From: Armatimonas rosea
GTDB taxonomy: Bacteria; Armatimonadota; Armatimonadia; Armatimonadales; Armatimonadaceae
Assembly: GCF_014202505.1 (NCBI RefSeq)
Contig: NZ_JACHGW010000001.1
Location: 1,240,001-1,304,000 of the forward strand
Reading direction: 5' to 3'
Length of the DNA: 64,000 nt
Positions within the stretch are counted from its first letter, which is position 1; each line of letters starts with the position of its first letter. A model generated the notes under the pieces. The model was not told the DNA's origin, did no database searches, and saw only the letters and a program-made list of their open reading frames with translations. The position numbers were made by a program, and so were the translations under genes. Positions 1 through 8,195 of the stretch are shown here, piece by piece.

Positions 1-29
1 GTCTGCGAGAGCGGGCGCTTTTCTTTTTC

Positions 30-58
30 TTGACTATTTCCAAAAATGGAAATATAAT
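30..58 (+). promoter_or_regulatory. Sigma-70 promoter with embedded operator palindrome
   Basis: A -35 TTGACT (30-35) and a perfect -10 TATAAT (53-58) are separated by 17 bp. The spacer carries the palindrome ATTTCCA-aaaa-TGGAAAT (36-53). The -10 ends 6 nt before the ATG at 65, so the message is probably leaderless. A dyad between -35 and -10 of a winged-helix regulator gene suggests autorepression; that is an inference. Confidence 0.8.
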
Positions 59-64
59 CACGTC

Positions 65-628
65 ATGCCTGGACGCTCTCCTCGTGCTCGTGCCTTGCTC
101 CATCCGATTCGTGTGCGGATTGTCACCGCGCTCCAGGACCGGCAGCTCACCCCGCGCCAGCTCTCTGTCTTTCTAGACGATGTTCCGCTGACGACACTCT
201 ACCGGCATATCAACCTGCTCCTCGAGGCGGGGCTCCTGGAGGTGGTCGCGGAGCGTCGTGTGCACGGGACGGTCGAGCGGGTCTTTACCGTGGTCGAGGC
301 CGCGACCTACCTAAACGACGAGGACCGTGCCTCACTGACCGCCGAGGACATCACGGGCCTCGTCGGGGCCCTGACAGGAGCGGTTCAAGAGGTCTTTCAC
401 CGCTATGTCCGCCACGCCCCTCTGCCCCCGCCCGAGGGAGATGTCTCCTTTCTGGTGCGCTCCCTGACGCTCTCGGAGGAACGCTACCTGGCCCTCCGCC
501 AGTATCTTCTTGAGCTGATGCGCGCCGAGTCGTGCGAAGCGCCGCAAGCGGGTGAGCCGCGCCGGATGATCGCCTTCTTCTCTGCGCCGGACTTCGAGCC
601 GGAGAAAAAAAATAGCGACGAGTCGTAA
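65..628 (+). CDS. Winged helix-turn-helix transcriptional regulator (ArsR-like)
   Basis: A 187-residue cytoplasmic protein. Residues about 8-75 form a winged HTH: LHPIRVRIVTAL (helix 1), LTPRQLSVFL and TTLYRHINLLLEAGLLEVV (recognition helix and wing). The rest is mostly helical and could be a dimerisation or effector domain. It has no ArsR-type metal-binding Cys cluster. Such regulators often sit next to ABC exporters, and a NatA/NatB pair lies 2 kb downstream on the same strand. The start is fixed by the TATAAT box 6 nt upstream, and no Shine-Dalgarno is visible. The operator-like palindrome in its promoter recurs in near-identical form over the start codon of the next gene, so it probably controls itself and that operon. 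The ligand is unknown. Confidence 0.85.
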   Translation: MPGRSPRARALLHPIRVRIVTALQDRQLTPRQLSVFLDDVPLTTLYRHINLLLEAGLLEVVAERRVHGTVERVFTVVEAATYLNDEDRASLTAEDITGLVGALTGAVQEVFHRYVRHAPLPPPEGDVSFLVRSLTLSEERYLALRQYLLELMRAESCEAPQAGEPRRMIAFFSAPDFEPEKKNSDES

Positions 629-666
629 CTTTTTTTGCCGTGCTCAGTCTCTAAATTACAGAGCCA

Positions 667-683
667 ATTCCAAAAATGAAAAT
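667..683. promoter_or_regulatory. Second operator-like site over the start of the S41 gene
   Basis: ATTCCAAAAATGAAAAT at 667-683 differs from the operator at 36-53 by one missing T and one G-to-A change. It covers the ATG at 676. Probably a weaker binding site for the upstream regulator, coupling its own control to the export operon (inference). Confidence 0.5.
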
Positions 684-1905
684 ATCACAAAAAGAACTTG
701 ATCCACGAACCCGCCAGCAGGTCTTTGAGGCTGTCTGGAACCGGGTGAATGTCTCCCACTTCGACCCGACCTTTGGCGGTGTCAACTGGCCGGCGATGAA
801 GAAAAAGTACGCCCCCTTGGTCGCCAAGGCCAAGAACAATGCGGAGCTGTACACGCTTCTCAACCAGCTGATCGGGGAGCTCAAGCAGAGCCACTTCTCG
901 ATCCTGCCTCCCGAGGCCTACACCATGGGAGATGCTGTCGGCAAGGACGAGCGCGGGGAGGGGAGCAGTGGCCTGACCCTGGGCCTGATCGCCGGAGCCC
1001 CGACCGTGTTCGCGGTCGCCGCCGACTCCGCCGCGCAGCAAGCCGGGGTGCTTCCCGGAGCCCAGCTCGAGGCAATCGATGGCAAGCCGCTCACCACGCT
1101 CCTGGCACGCCTGACACCCGAGCAGCTCAAGTCAGGCTTCCTGCCACGCGCCCTCCTCAACCGCGCCGTGGGTGGCAATGAAGGCCAGAAGCGAGTGCTC
1201 GCCCTCCGGGAGCCCGATGGCAGCACGCGCGAGGTTGCCGTTGTCCTCGGGGCCGGGCCGAAGAAGCGGGACAATGTCCTCCCGGGCTTCCCGCCCTATC
1301 CTGCGGAGCTAGAGAGCAAGCGCCTCGACGGCGATATCGGCTACGTCCGCTTCTCGCTCTTTACCGCGCTGCTCATGGACGATCTCCGAAAGGCGATCAA
1401 AGAACACGCTAGCGCCGCAGGGCTGATCCTCGATCTCCGGGGCAATCCCGGTGGACTGGCACCGGTCACCTACGCCATCGCGGGGATGCTGAGCCAAAAG
1501 CCGGGGACCCTGGGGACGATGAAGCAACGGACTGTCACGGTCCAGTTTCCCATCCTGCCGCAGGCACCGCGCTACGCCGGCCCGGTAGCTGTCCTCACCG
1601 ATGAGCTCTCGGCATCGTGCTCCGAGATCCTGGCGGGAGGGCTGCAAGAGCTCAAGCGCGCCGTGGTGATCGGCCGCAAGACCCCCGGGATGGTGCTTCC
1701 CTCCGCGATCGATAAGCTCCCCGGTGGGGTCCGCTTCCAGTACGCCTTCGCAGACTTCAAGACCCCCCGCGGTGTCCTCCTGGAGGGCAAGGGAGTCACC
1801 CCCGATATTCCGGTCGTCCTGACCCCACAGTCGCTACGCTCACTAGGCGATCCCGATATCGCCGCGGCACGGACCTACTTTCAAACACAATTGGAGAAGA
1901 AATAG
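676..1905 (+). CDS. S41-family (C-terminal-processing-like) peptidase
   Basis: A 409-residue protein: helical N-terminal domain (1-90), PDZ-like segment (about 95-185, AAQQAGVLPGAQLEAIDGKP), then an S41 core with GLILDLRGNPGG and the serine motif DELSASCSEILAGG. The serine before Glu-Ile is the expected nucleophile. In Prc/CtpA the general base Lys follows in GKGxVQ; here that stretch is GRKTPGMVLPS with no Lys at the usual place, so it may use the other S41 arrangement seen in tricorn-like members or be inactive. No signal peptide is visible, unusual for the family. The stop is directly followed by the next ATG. No clear Shine-Dalgarno; an operator-like sequence overlaps the start. Confidence 0.85.
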   Translation: MKISQKELDPRTRQQVFEAVWNRVNVSHFDPTFGGVNWPAMKKKYAPLVAKAKNNAELYTLLNQLIGELKQSHFSILPPEAYTMGDAVGKDERGEGSSGLTLGLIAGAPTVFAVAADSAAQQAGVLPGAQLEAIDGKPLTTLLARLTPEQLKSGFLPRALLNRAVGGNEGQKRVLALREPDGSTREVAVVLGAGPKKRDNVLPGFPPYPAELESKRLDGDIGYVRFSLFTALLMDDLRKAIKEHASAAGLILDLRGNPGGLAPVTYAIAGMLSQKPGTLGTMKQRTVTVQFPILPQAPRYAGPVAVLTDELSASCSEILAGGLQELKRAVVIGRKTPGMVLPSAIDKLPGGVRFQYAFADFKTPRGVLLEGKGVTPDIPVVLTPQSLRSLGDPDIAAARTYFQTQLEKK

Positions 1906-2628
1906 ATGAATCGCTACGGTTTTTTACTGCTCGCCGCCGCCTGTGCGGCACCGGTTGTCGCTCAGGCGCCCAAGCCCACGGGCGCGCAGATCCTCGATAA
2001 GAATGTCACCGCCAGCGGGGGCGCGGCCTGGCAGGCGGTCCAGAGCTTCACGGCCAAGGGAACTGTCACCGTGGCGGCACAGAGCATCTCGGGGACGGTG
2101 GAGGTCTACGCGAAGGCTCCCAATAAGTTCGCCATGAAGCAGAGCATCAAAGGGGTCGGCGACTCCAGCAGCGCCTTCGATGGGACGGTGGGCTGGTCCA
2201 AAGACGGCTTCTCGGGCCTGCGTGAGCTCAAGGGTGGGGAGCTGGCCGCCCTCAAGGCACAGTCGTCGCTGAGCCTGCGCCCGAGCCTCTGGAAGACGGT
2301 CTACTCCAGCGCGGCGCTGATCGGGACGGTCAAGGTCAATGGCGCGCCGGCCTACAAGGTCAAGCTCACGCCCAAGGTGGGCAACCCCGAGACCCAGTAC
2401 TTCGATGTCAAGACCGGCCTGCAGGTGCGCAGCGATCAGGTGGTCGAGAGCCCTCAGGGCAAGATCGCCGTGGAGTCCTACCTCTCCGACTACCGGACGG
2501 TCGGGGGGATCAAGATGCCCTTCAAGACACGCCAGCTCGTGGGCCAGGCCGAGATTGTCATCCAGTTCACGGAGGTCAAGGTCAACGCCACCCCCGAGGA
2601 CAGTGTCTTTGCAAAGCCCAAAGAATAA
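1906..2628 (+). CDS. Periplasmic LolA/LppX-like outer-membrane lipoprotein-sorting family protein
   Basis: A 240-residue exported protein with a Sec signal peptide (MNRYGFLLLAAACAAPVVA, cleavage near residue 19). The mature part is beta-rich with features of the LolA/DUF4292 fold: GGAAWQAVQSFTAKGTV, then VEVYAKAPNKFAMKQ, then GQQ-like DGTVGWSKDG, and YFDVKTGLQVRSDQV near the end. Family members bind lipids or lipoproteins in a half-barrel. It begins at the base after the S41 stop and overlaps the ABC ATPase gene (TAATG), so all are co-translated. The context suggests a periplasmic partner of the exporter; the cargo is unknown. Confidence 0.7.
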   Translation: MNRYGFLLLAAACAAPVVAQAPKPTGAQILDKNVTASGGAAWQAVQSFTAKGTVTVAAQSISGTVEVYAKAPNKFAMKQSIKGVGDSSSAFDGTVGWSKDGFSGLRELKGGELAALKAQSSLSLRPSLWKTVYSSAALIGTVKVNGAPAYKVKLTPKVGNPETQYFDVKTGLQVRSDQVVESPQGKIAVESYLSDYRTVGGIKMPFKTRQLVGQAEIVIQFTEVKVNATPEDSVFAKPKE

Positions 2629-3368
2629 TGATCCATGTTGAAAACCTAAGCAAGACCTTCACCGACAAGAAGCGCGGGCAGGTGCTGGCGGTCCAGGGAG
2701 TCTCGCTGGACGCGCGGCCGGGGGAGATCTTTGGGGTGCTGGGGCCCAATGGCGCGGGGAAGACTACCCTTCTGCGCATGCTGGCCACCATCCTCACTCC
2801 AACCTCCGGGACCGCGACCATCGGGGGCTACGATATTGTCCAGGAGCCGGAGAAGGTCCGAGCACAGCTGGGCTACCTCACCGGCTCCGCAGGGCTCTAC
2901 GAGCGCCTGACCGGTCGGGAGGTGCTGCGCTACTTCGGGGCACTCTACGGCATGGCCCCCGAGAAGGTCGAGGCGCGGATCGGGGAGCTGACCCGCGAGC
3001 TGGACATGGGCGAGTTTCTGGATGGTCGCTGCGACCGCCTCTCCACAGGCCAGAAGCAGCGGGTCTCGATCGCCCGCTCCGTCCTCCACGACCCCCCTGT
3101 GGTCTTCTTCGACGAGCCCACCAGCGGCCTGGATCTCATGGCGGCGCGGACCGTCGTGCGCTACATCCGCCGCTGCAAAGAGCAGGGAAAGTGCGTCATC
3201 TTCTCCACCCACATCATGAGCGAGGTCGAGGCCCTCTGTGACCGGATCGCGATTATCTACGATGGGAAGGTGGCGGCGGTCGGCACGCTCGCTGAGCTAC
3301 GAGCGCGGACCAATGCGGAGTTTTTTGAGACGGTGTTCCTGCGGATTATCGGGGTGGAGGAGGACTAG
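2628..3368 (+). CDS. natA: ABC transporter ATP-binding protein, NatA type
   Basis: A 246-residue ATPase with all diagnostic motifs: Walker [10 protein letters not shown] (about 40-48), Q-loop [20 protein letters not shown], signature LSTGQKQR (about 140-147), Walker [13 protein letters not shown] and switch His in FSTHIMSE. The closest pattern is the Na+ or drug-extruding NatA subfamily (DrrA/CcmA-like). Its ATG overlaps the upstream TAA, and its permease starts 3 nt after its stop. It should energise the following ABC-2 permease at the inner membrane. The exact substrate cannot be read from sequence; the gene symbol is by family. Confidence 0.9.
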   Translation: MIHVENLSKTFTDKKRGQVLAVQGVSLDARPGEIFGVLGPNGAGKTTLLRMLATILTPTSGTATIGGYDIVQEPEKVRAQLGYLTGSAGLYERLTGREVLRYFGALYGMAPEKVEARIGELTRELDMGEFLDGRCDRLSTGQKQRVSIARSVLHDPPVVFFDEPTSGLDLMAARTVVRYIRRCKEQGKCVIFSTHIMSEVEALCDRIAIIYDGKVAAVGTLAELRARTNAEFFETVFLRIIGVEED

Positions 3369-3371
3369 CAC

Positions 3372-4559
3372 ATGTGGCAGATTATCTTTAAGAAGGAGTT
3401 CAAGGAGATCTTCTCCGACTCCCGGACACGCTTCAATGTGATTGCAAGCCCGCTGCTCATCACGCCCCTTGTCCTGGCACTGATCGGGACCATGGCGCAG
3501 AAGCAGGCCAAGGACAGCCGCAACGAGAGCATCAAGGTGGGGGTGGTGGGGATGGAAAAGGCTCCGCACCTCATGGACGAGCTCAAGGGGGCCAATAAGA
3601 TCATCCTGGAGCCGGTCGCCACGGTCGAGGCAGCGGAGGAGAACATCCGCAAGCGAACCCAGAAGGCCGCGCTGATCCTCCCTGACGATGCCGATGAGCG
3701 GCTCGACAACGGCGACTCGCTCTCGGTTCCCGTGGTACAGGATGCGGGCAACGAGGCATCGGAGCAGGCAGCCAAGCGCGTGAAAGAGCTCCTCACCGAG
3801 CGCGGCGATCTGCTGGCGGCGCGGCGCCTCCAAGACGCGGGCCTCTCCAAGCAGCTGGTCAAGCCCTTCCTGGTGGGCGACAAGAAGATCAGTGGCAGCG
3901 GCGGCAGTGGTATGCAGCTCCTGGCGACCTTCTTACCCTACATCCTGGCCCTCTCCGCGATCATGGGAGGCATGATGGCCGCCACCGACTCCGTCGCGGG
4001 GGAGAAAGAGCGCGGGACCCTAGAGACCCTGCTGGTCGCCCCGCTCTCCCGGCGCGATATCGCCCTGGGCAAGTTCTGCACGGTCACCGCGACGGCCCTG
4101 GTGAGTAGCCTGCTCTCGATCGTGGGGCTCTTCTGGCCGTTCTACATCAAGCTCCCCATGTTCGACTGGATGACCCGTGATGGCCTCAGCCTGGGACCGT
4201 CGGCCTTTGCGGCGATCCTCTTGGTGCAGCTCCCTCTGGCCGTGCTGGGCGCGGGCGTGCTCCTGGCGCTCTCGACCATGGCACGCAACCAGAAAGAGAT
4301 GCAGACCATGATGGGCCCAATCATCCTGGCGGCCAGCGTGGGGGCGATGCTCTCGATGCTGGTTCGTGCCGATGCCGAGCTCTACTGGGCGGTGGTTCCC
4401 ATCACCAACGCGGGGCTGGTGCTCAAGCAGGCGCTCCAGGGAATGCTCAACCCGACCTTTGTGGGCCTCGCCTGTGCCATGTCCGTGGTCTATGCCGCGG
4501 TCGCGGTCGCCTTTGCCGCGAGCCTCTTCAAGCGCGAGGAGGTCCTGGCACGGTTCTGA
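3372..4559 (+). CDS. natB: ABC-2 type permease, NatB-like
   Basis: A 395-residue membrane protein. The N-terminal helix (residues 20-45) is followed by a large extracytoplasmic domain (about 46-185) containing the KVGVVGME strand, then about five further helices from residue 190 on. The motif VAGEKERGTLETLLVAPLSRRDIALGK is the conserved ABC-2 loop of NatB/YhaP proteins. It is the last gene of the operon and presumably forms a heterotetramer with the ATPase encoded just upstream. A 75-bp gap with no obvious strong terminator separates it from msrA. Confidence 0.88.
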   Translation: MWQIIFKKEFKEIFSDSRTRFNVIASPLLITPLVLALIGTMAQKQAKDSRNESIKVGVVGMEKAPHLMDELKGANKIILEPVATVEAAEENIRKRTQKAALILPDDADERLDNGDSLSVPVVQDAGNEASEQAAKRVKELLTERGDLLAARRLQDAGLSKQLVKPFLVGDKKISGSGGSGMQLLATFLPYILALSAIMGGMMAATDSVAGEKERGTLETLLVAPLSRRDIALGKFCTVTATALVSSLLSIVGLFWPFYIKLPMFDWMTRDGLSLGPSAFAAILLVQLPLAVLGAGVLLALSTMARNQKEMQTMMGPIILAASVGAMLSMLVRADAELYWAVVPITNAGLVLKQALQGMLNPTFVGLACAMSVVYAAVAVAFAASLFKREEVLARF

Positions 4560-4634
4560 ACACGGAACTTTTTCTGTTCGTCGAATGTACTTAAAGACAC
4601 GATGCAAGCGCAAGGAACCAAAGAGGATACGGCA

Positions 4635-5207
4635 ATGGCAGAAGAGACAATTGTGGTGGCAGGGGGCTGTTTCTGGTGTGTAGAGGCAGTCTACTCCCAG
4701 CTAAAGGGCATTCTACGAGCGGAGTCGGGCTACTGCGGAGGGCGTGTCCCCGACCCGACCTACGAGCAGGTCTGCACCGGAGAGACGGGCCACGCGGAGG
4801 CGGTGAAGATCACCTACGATCCCAAGATCATCACGGCGGAGGACATCCTCAAGATCTTCTTCACGATCCACAACCCCACGACCCTCAACCAGCAGGGGCC
4901 GGATCATGGCACGCAGTACCGCTCCGCGGTCTTCTTCAAGAACCCGGCGGAGAAGGCACTGGCCCAGAAAGTGATCGCTTACTTCTCCACGGAGAACAAG
5001 ATCTGGGGGCGCCAGCGGATTGTCACGAGCCTGGAGCCGCTGACGATCTTCTACCGCGCGGAGGAGTACCACCAGAACTACTTTGATAAGTTCAGCAAGG
5101 CCAGTACGTTTGAGAAGATGAAGATGAACGGTGGTTACTGCCAGTACATCATCGCTCCCAAGGTGGCGAAGGCACGCAAAGAGTTCGCGGCAAAGTTCAA
5201 AAACTAG
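4635..5207 (+). CDS. msrA: Peptide methionine-(S)-S-oxide reductase MsrA
   Basis: A 190-residue enzyme that reduces methionine-S-sulfoxide in proteins with thioredoxin. The catalytic motif GGCFWC is at residues 9-14 (catalytic Cys within GCFW), followed by Y-C-GG, the conserved TGHAEAVKITYDP and HGTQYRSAVF, and YHQNYFDK. Two extra Cys, in SGYCGG and GGYCQY, could serve as resolving residues. I chose ATG 4635 because AGAGGA (4622-4627) lies 7 nt upstream; the in-frame ATG at 4602 lacks a Shine-Dalgarno and would add 11 non-conserved residues. It is one of the few genes here with a classical ribosome binding site. Confidence 0.95.
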   Translation: MAEETIVVAGGCFWCVEAVYSQLKGILRAESGYCGGRVPDPTYEQVCTGETGHAEAVKITYDPKIITAEDILKIFFTIHNPTTLNQQGPDHGTQYRSAVFFKNPAEKALAQKVIAYFSTENKIWGRQRIVTSLEPLTIFYRAEEYHQNYFDKFSKASTFEKMKMNGGYCQYIIAPKVAKARKEFAAKFKN

Positions 5208-5224
5208 CCCGAGGGTCAGGAAAA

Positions 5225-5281
5225 GGGACGTCCCGAGGACGTGCAGAGCCGTTGTGTTCTGCACGTCCCCGGGACGCTCCC
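5225..5281. repeat. Nested intergenic palindrome downstream of msrA
   Basis: A perfect 11-bp stem GGACGTGCAGA (5237-5247) / TCTGCACGTCC (5258-5268) lies inside an outer imperfect stem GGGACGTCCCG / CGGGACGcTCCC. It is strong enough to act as a Rho-independent stop, but no T tract follows. It may also be a REP-like element. Confidence 0.6.
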
Positions 5282-5302
5282 GTTTAGGAGGCGGGTATTT
5301 CA

Positions 5303-5335
5303 ATGCCCGATAGCGTATGGCAGAGCGCGTGCTGA
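5303..5335 (+). CDS. Possible 10-codon upstream ORF overlapping the kinase start
   Basis: ATG 5303 to TGA 5333-5335 encodes MPDSVWQSAC. It has the strongest Shine-Dalgarno of the region (AGGAGG, 5286-5291, 11 nt upstream) and overlaps the kinase start codon (5317) in another frame. It could set up translation of the kinase by termination-reinitiation. It may equally be chance. Confidence 0.3.
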   Translation: MPDSVWQSAC

Positions 5336-6324
5336 TCCTCGGGGCGAGTGACCGGGGGAAGACCTATACCATCCACCAGCTGGCACGCGAGGCGGCCCGG
5401 ACCCACAAAGTCGCCCTGATCGACACCGACACGGGCCAGTCGGAGCTAGGGCCGCCGGGAACCGTGAGCTGGGCGTGGGTGCAGGCCGAGGGGCCACAGC
5501 GCGGAGGGACGCGCTTTGTCGGGGCGCTGAGTCCGGCAGCAGCGGCGCTGGAGCTGGTGGTGGCCGTGCTAGAGGTTGTCCGGCAGGCAGAGGCGGCGGG
5601 GGCGAACCTGCTCTTTATCGATACCCCCGGCTATGTCAGCGGACCGGGGGCGCGTCGCTTTCTGGCCGCGCTTGTGCAGGCGCTCGCCCCGAGTCGTATT
5701 CTCGTGCTGGAGCGCGACAGTGAGCTTGGCAGCCTCCCGGCGATGCTGGCCGCGCTGAGTGGGGCGGAGCTGACCCCCCTGCCGGTCGCGGAGGCTGTGG
5801 TGCGCAAGTCGCCCAGTGTCCGGGCTACCCGGCGCCTCACGCGGCTCGCACGGGTGCTGGAGGGCGCGACCGAGCACGAGCTAGCCCTGGAAGGATTGAC
5901 AACGCTCGGGGCGACTCTGGGAACGGGGACCCCGATCGCGCCGCACCTAGCGCGCTGGGCCGGGAGTGCCCTGCACCTGAGTGCGGTCTACGGCGAGGTC
6001 GCCGAGTCCACGCTCTCCCTCTTTGTCGCCGGCCCGCTCCGGCCCGGCTGGGAGTCGCTGGTGGGGCCGGTGCTGGACCACTTTCAGCTCGGGCGGGTGC
6101 GGGCACTCTCACTCACGGCGCTGGAGGGGACCTGCCTGGGCCTCCATGAGGAGACCGGGCGCTTTCTGGGGATCGGGCGCTTTCTGGGGATCGACCCGGA
6201 GACCCTGCGCCTGCGCCTCTCTACGACCGCCTCGGTGGAGCGCCTGGCCCTGCTTGCCTTTGGACGCTTCCGCCTCGCCGCCGACGGGCAGATGCTGGGC
6301 GAGCTCAAGCCCGGCGAGGTCTGA
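5317..6324 (+). CDS. Clp1/Grc3-like P-loop polynucleotide 5'-hydroxyl kinase
   Basis: A 335-residue cytoplasmic protein. The Walker A GASDRGKT at residues 9-16 is followed by VALIDTDTGQSELGPPGTVS (about 37-56), the signature of the CLP1_P domain in eukaryotic and archaeal Clp1/Grc3/Nol9 kinases that phosphorylate RNA or DNA 5'-OH ends. LLFIDTPGYVSG (about 104-115) is the Walker B-like strand. The C-terminal 150 residues match no motif I know. A tandem 18-nt duplication at about 6157-6192 repeats GRFLGI. It stands alone, converging on the MOSC gene with only 4 bp between. Bacterial members are uncharacterised by and large; substrate unknown. It could instead be a related P-loop GTPase. Confidence 0.75.
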   Translation: MAERVLILGASDRGKTYTIHQLAREAARTHKVALIDTDTGQSELGPPGTVSWAWVQAEGPQRGGTRFVGALSPAAAALELVVAVLEVVRQAEAAGANLLFIDTPGYVSGPGARRFLAALVQALAPSRILVLERDSELGSLPAMLAALSGAELTPLPVAEAVVRKSPSVRATRRLTRLARVLEGATEHELALEGLTTLGATLGTGTPIAPHLARWAGSALHLSAVYGEVAESTLSLFVAGPLRPGWESLVGPVLDHFQLGRVRALSLTALEGTCLGLHEETGRFLGIGRFLGIDPETLRLRLSTTASVERLALLAFGRFRLAADGQMLGELKPGEV

Positions 6325-6328
6325 GCGC

Positions 6329-6868
6329 CTAGACACGCTCCAGGGGTTGGTGCGGCTCGGGAGGGAGCGTCACGTGGATGGCGTCGCCGGGGCGCACCGT
6401 CCCACCTGTCAAAACAATCCCCATCACGCCGGCCTTACGAACCAGCTGGCCTTGGTCGTCGCGGCCCAAGACCGCTGCCAGTAAGCCTTTCTGGAAGCGG
6501 TCGATCTGGGCGCAGGGGTTTCGGAGGCCCGTCAGCTCAACGACCGCGGACTCCCCAATCGCAAGCCGCGCCCCGACGGGCAGGCTGAGCAACTCGACGC
6601 CACAGGTGGTGATATTCTCGCCCAGCTCCCCTGGTGCGACCGTGAAGCCCGCGCTCATAAGCTCGTCGAAGAGCTCCGAAGGGATCAGGTGTACCTGGCG
6701 CAGGTTGGGCTGGTCGGGGTTCTGCGCGACACGGGAGCGGTGCTTGACGGTCGCGCCGCAGTGGGCATCGCCCTCTACCCCCAGCCCAGCGAGGAGCTGA
6801 ATCTGGGGGAGGTTGTCTTTATGAAACGTGTGGCGGGGGCTACTGCTGACCGCCACGACCCGGCTCAC
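6329..6868 (-). CDS. MOSC domain-containing protein
   Basis: About 180 residues from GTG 6868. The GTG overlaps the TGA of the upstream hydroxylase gene (GTGA), indicating translational coupling; an ATG at 6928 would lie well inside that gene. MOSC features: GVEGDAHCG (molybdenum-cofactor sulfurase C-terminal fold), RQVHLI, PGELGENITT and LRNPCAQIDRFQKGLL with the invariant Cys. MOSC domains handle molybdenum cofactor or sulfur-carrying substrates; stand-alone small members such as YiiM reduce N-hydroxylated compounds. Cytoplasmic, last gene of a three-gene leftward operon. Confidence 0.88.
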   Translation of the reverse strand: MSRVVAVSSSPRHTFHKDNLPQIQLLAGLGVEGDAHCGATVKHRSRVAQNPDQPNLRQVHLIPSELFDELMSAGFTVAPGELGENITTCGVELLSLPVGARLAIGESAVVELTGLRNPCAQIDRFQKGLLAAVLGRDDQGQLVRKAGVMGIVLTGGTVRPGDAIHVTLPPEPHQPLERV

Positions 6869-7617
6869 GGCTTGACCACTTTCCAGTTCTTGTAGAAGAC
6901 ATTGTTGACGCCCTTGAGGAGCAAACACAGGATACTCACAAACACCGAGAGTAGGCCCGGCAGGAGGCAGGGGCGCATGATATCGACAAAGAGGCAGTAG
7001 CGGACATTGTCGGAGTCGTTGAAGGACTGGTGTTGGAGAGTATCGTCGAAGATAAAGAGCTTCTCGTCCTGCCAGTAGTGGAAGCAGTCTCCCACCTCGA
7101 TATAGGCAGTCTTGTCCTTCATGTCATTGACATTGTAGAGAACTCTCAGCGTGGCGCGCATCGGGCCAAAGTGCTTGGAGGTGGACTGCTTCTTGTTAAA
7201 CACCGAGACACCGATGGTCTTGATGTACTTGTAGTTCTCATGGAACGACGGCACATCGATATCGTTCTTGACATCCTGGCCATACCACTTGAAGAAGAAC
7301 ATCGTCCGCGGGTTGTCCTTGATCTTCTCGGCCATCTTCTCGACCAGGTTCTCTTTGTGTGCCGCATCGATCAGGCGCTTGATCTCGGCCTGGTGGGACG
7401 GGGGAAGGTCCTCCAGCTTGTAGATTCCCTTGTTGATATAGGGAAGCGAGAGGATATCGAGGAGCGTGTTGACGGGCGAGAGAAGCCAGGTAAAGAGCCC
7501 ATTGCCGGTGAAGTAGCGCTTGATCCCCGCCGCGTCCACCCGCTTGTTGCGCCCGAGATCGTAGACGCCGAGACCGAGAAATGCCAGTAGGCCGATGCCT
7601 ACACCCATAAAATTCAT
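6865..7617 (-). CDS. Aspartyl/asparaginyl beta-hydroxylase family protein
   Basis: A 250-residue protein with membrane segments at both ends (residues 3-22 and about 205-235). The central 2-oxoglutarate/Fe(II) dioxygenase domain carries KHFGPMRATLRVLYNV (first His ligand), ELF-like EKLFIFDDTLQHQSFNDS (second His) and VRYCLFVDIMRP with the 2OG-binding Arg. It resembles LpxO-type hydroxylases that act on lipid A acyl chains as well as AspH. Membrane location favours a lipid or envelope substrate, but this is inference. It is 6 nt downstream of the membrane-protein gene and overlaps the MOSC gene. A possible internal -10 (TACACT, 7626-7631) lies 8 nt before its ATG. Confidence 0.85.
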   Translation of the reverse strand: MNFMGVGIGLLAFLGLGVYDLGRNKRVDAAGIKRYFTGNGLFTWLLSPVNTLLDILSLPYINKGIYKLEDLPPSHQAEIKRLIDAAHKENLVEKMAEKIKDNPRTMFFFKWYGQDVKNDIDVPSFHENYKYIKTIGVSVFNKKQSTSKHFGPMRATLRVLYNVNDMKDKTAYIEVGDCFHYWQDEKLFIFDDTLQHQSFNDSDNVRYCLFVDIMRPCLLPGLLSVFVSILCLLLKGVNNVFYKNWKVVKP

Positions 7618-7623
7618 ATCAGC

Positions 7624-8190
7624 TCAGTGTACCCGCTCCGGGGCATTTTTCGACTGCGCAAGAGAGAGCACCGCCCCTAGCCCCGCTCCCAAACAGAGCC
7701 CATAGACCCCGCCCCAGAGCAGCATCCCCGTGGGCCGTACAAACGCATCGTTGAGGGCGCTCCCGGCAAAGTAGCCCAGCGAGTTGGCCAGAAACAGCAC
7801 GAGGGCAAGTGGCGCGGAGGGCGATGGCTTCTTGAGAGCGACCACAAACGTGTAGGCCATCACCACCGAGCTTCCGAGCGAGGCAGCCCACTCCCCGGTG
7901 CGCGTCCCCTTGGAGAGAAAGTAGATTGCTGTCCAGCTCGCGGCGTAGAGAAAAAACGCCAGTGCAAAGAGCCCAAAGAAGCGCCCCCCGCGCCACGACG
8001 GCGGCGCGAGCGGCAGGAGCACCCCGCCCCCCAGCCCGATAAAGAGCACGGTCCAGGCCAGATACGCGCCCCAGAGCCCCAGATGCGTGTACATCCAGCG
8101 CTCCCCAAACGCGACCGTCGCAAAAACCGCTAGGCTCGCCAGCCCAAAGCCAAGTCCGCCTTGAATTGCACTGCGCGTGAGGGAGCTCAT
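7624..8190 (-). CDS. Six-helix integral membrane protein of unknown function
   Basis: A 188-residue protein with about six hydrophobic helices and short charged loops (GERWMYTH, SWRGGRF, SKGTRTGEW, KKPSPSAP). No family motif is recognised. A longer overlapping frame (7619-8245) is low-quality shadow sequence. It leads an operon with the hydroxylase and MOSC genes, which suggests a membrane-associated task. TAAACT (8196-8201) lies 5 nt upstream of the ATG. Confidence 0.7.
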   Translation of the reverse strand: MSSLTRSAIQGGLGFGLASLAVFATVAFGERWMYTHLGLWGAYLAWTVLFIGLGGGVLLPLAPPSWRGGRFFGLFALAFFLYAASWTAIYFLSKGTRTGEWAASLGSSVVMAYTFVVALKKPSPSAPLALVLFLANSLGYFAGSALNDAFVRPTGMLLWGGVYGLCLGAGLGAVLSLAQSKNAPERVH

Positions 8191-8195
8191 GGCCT

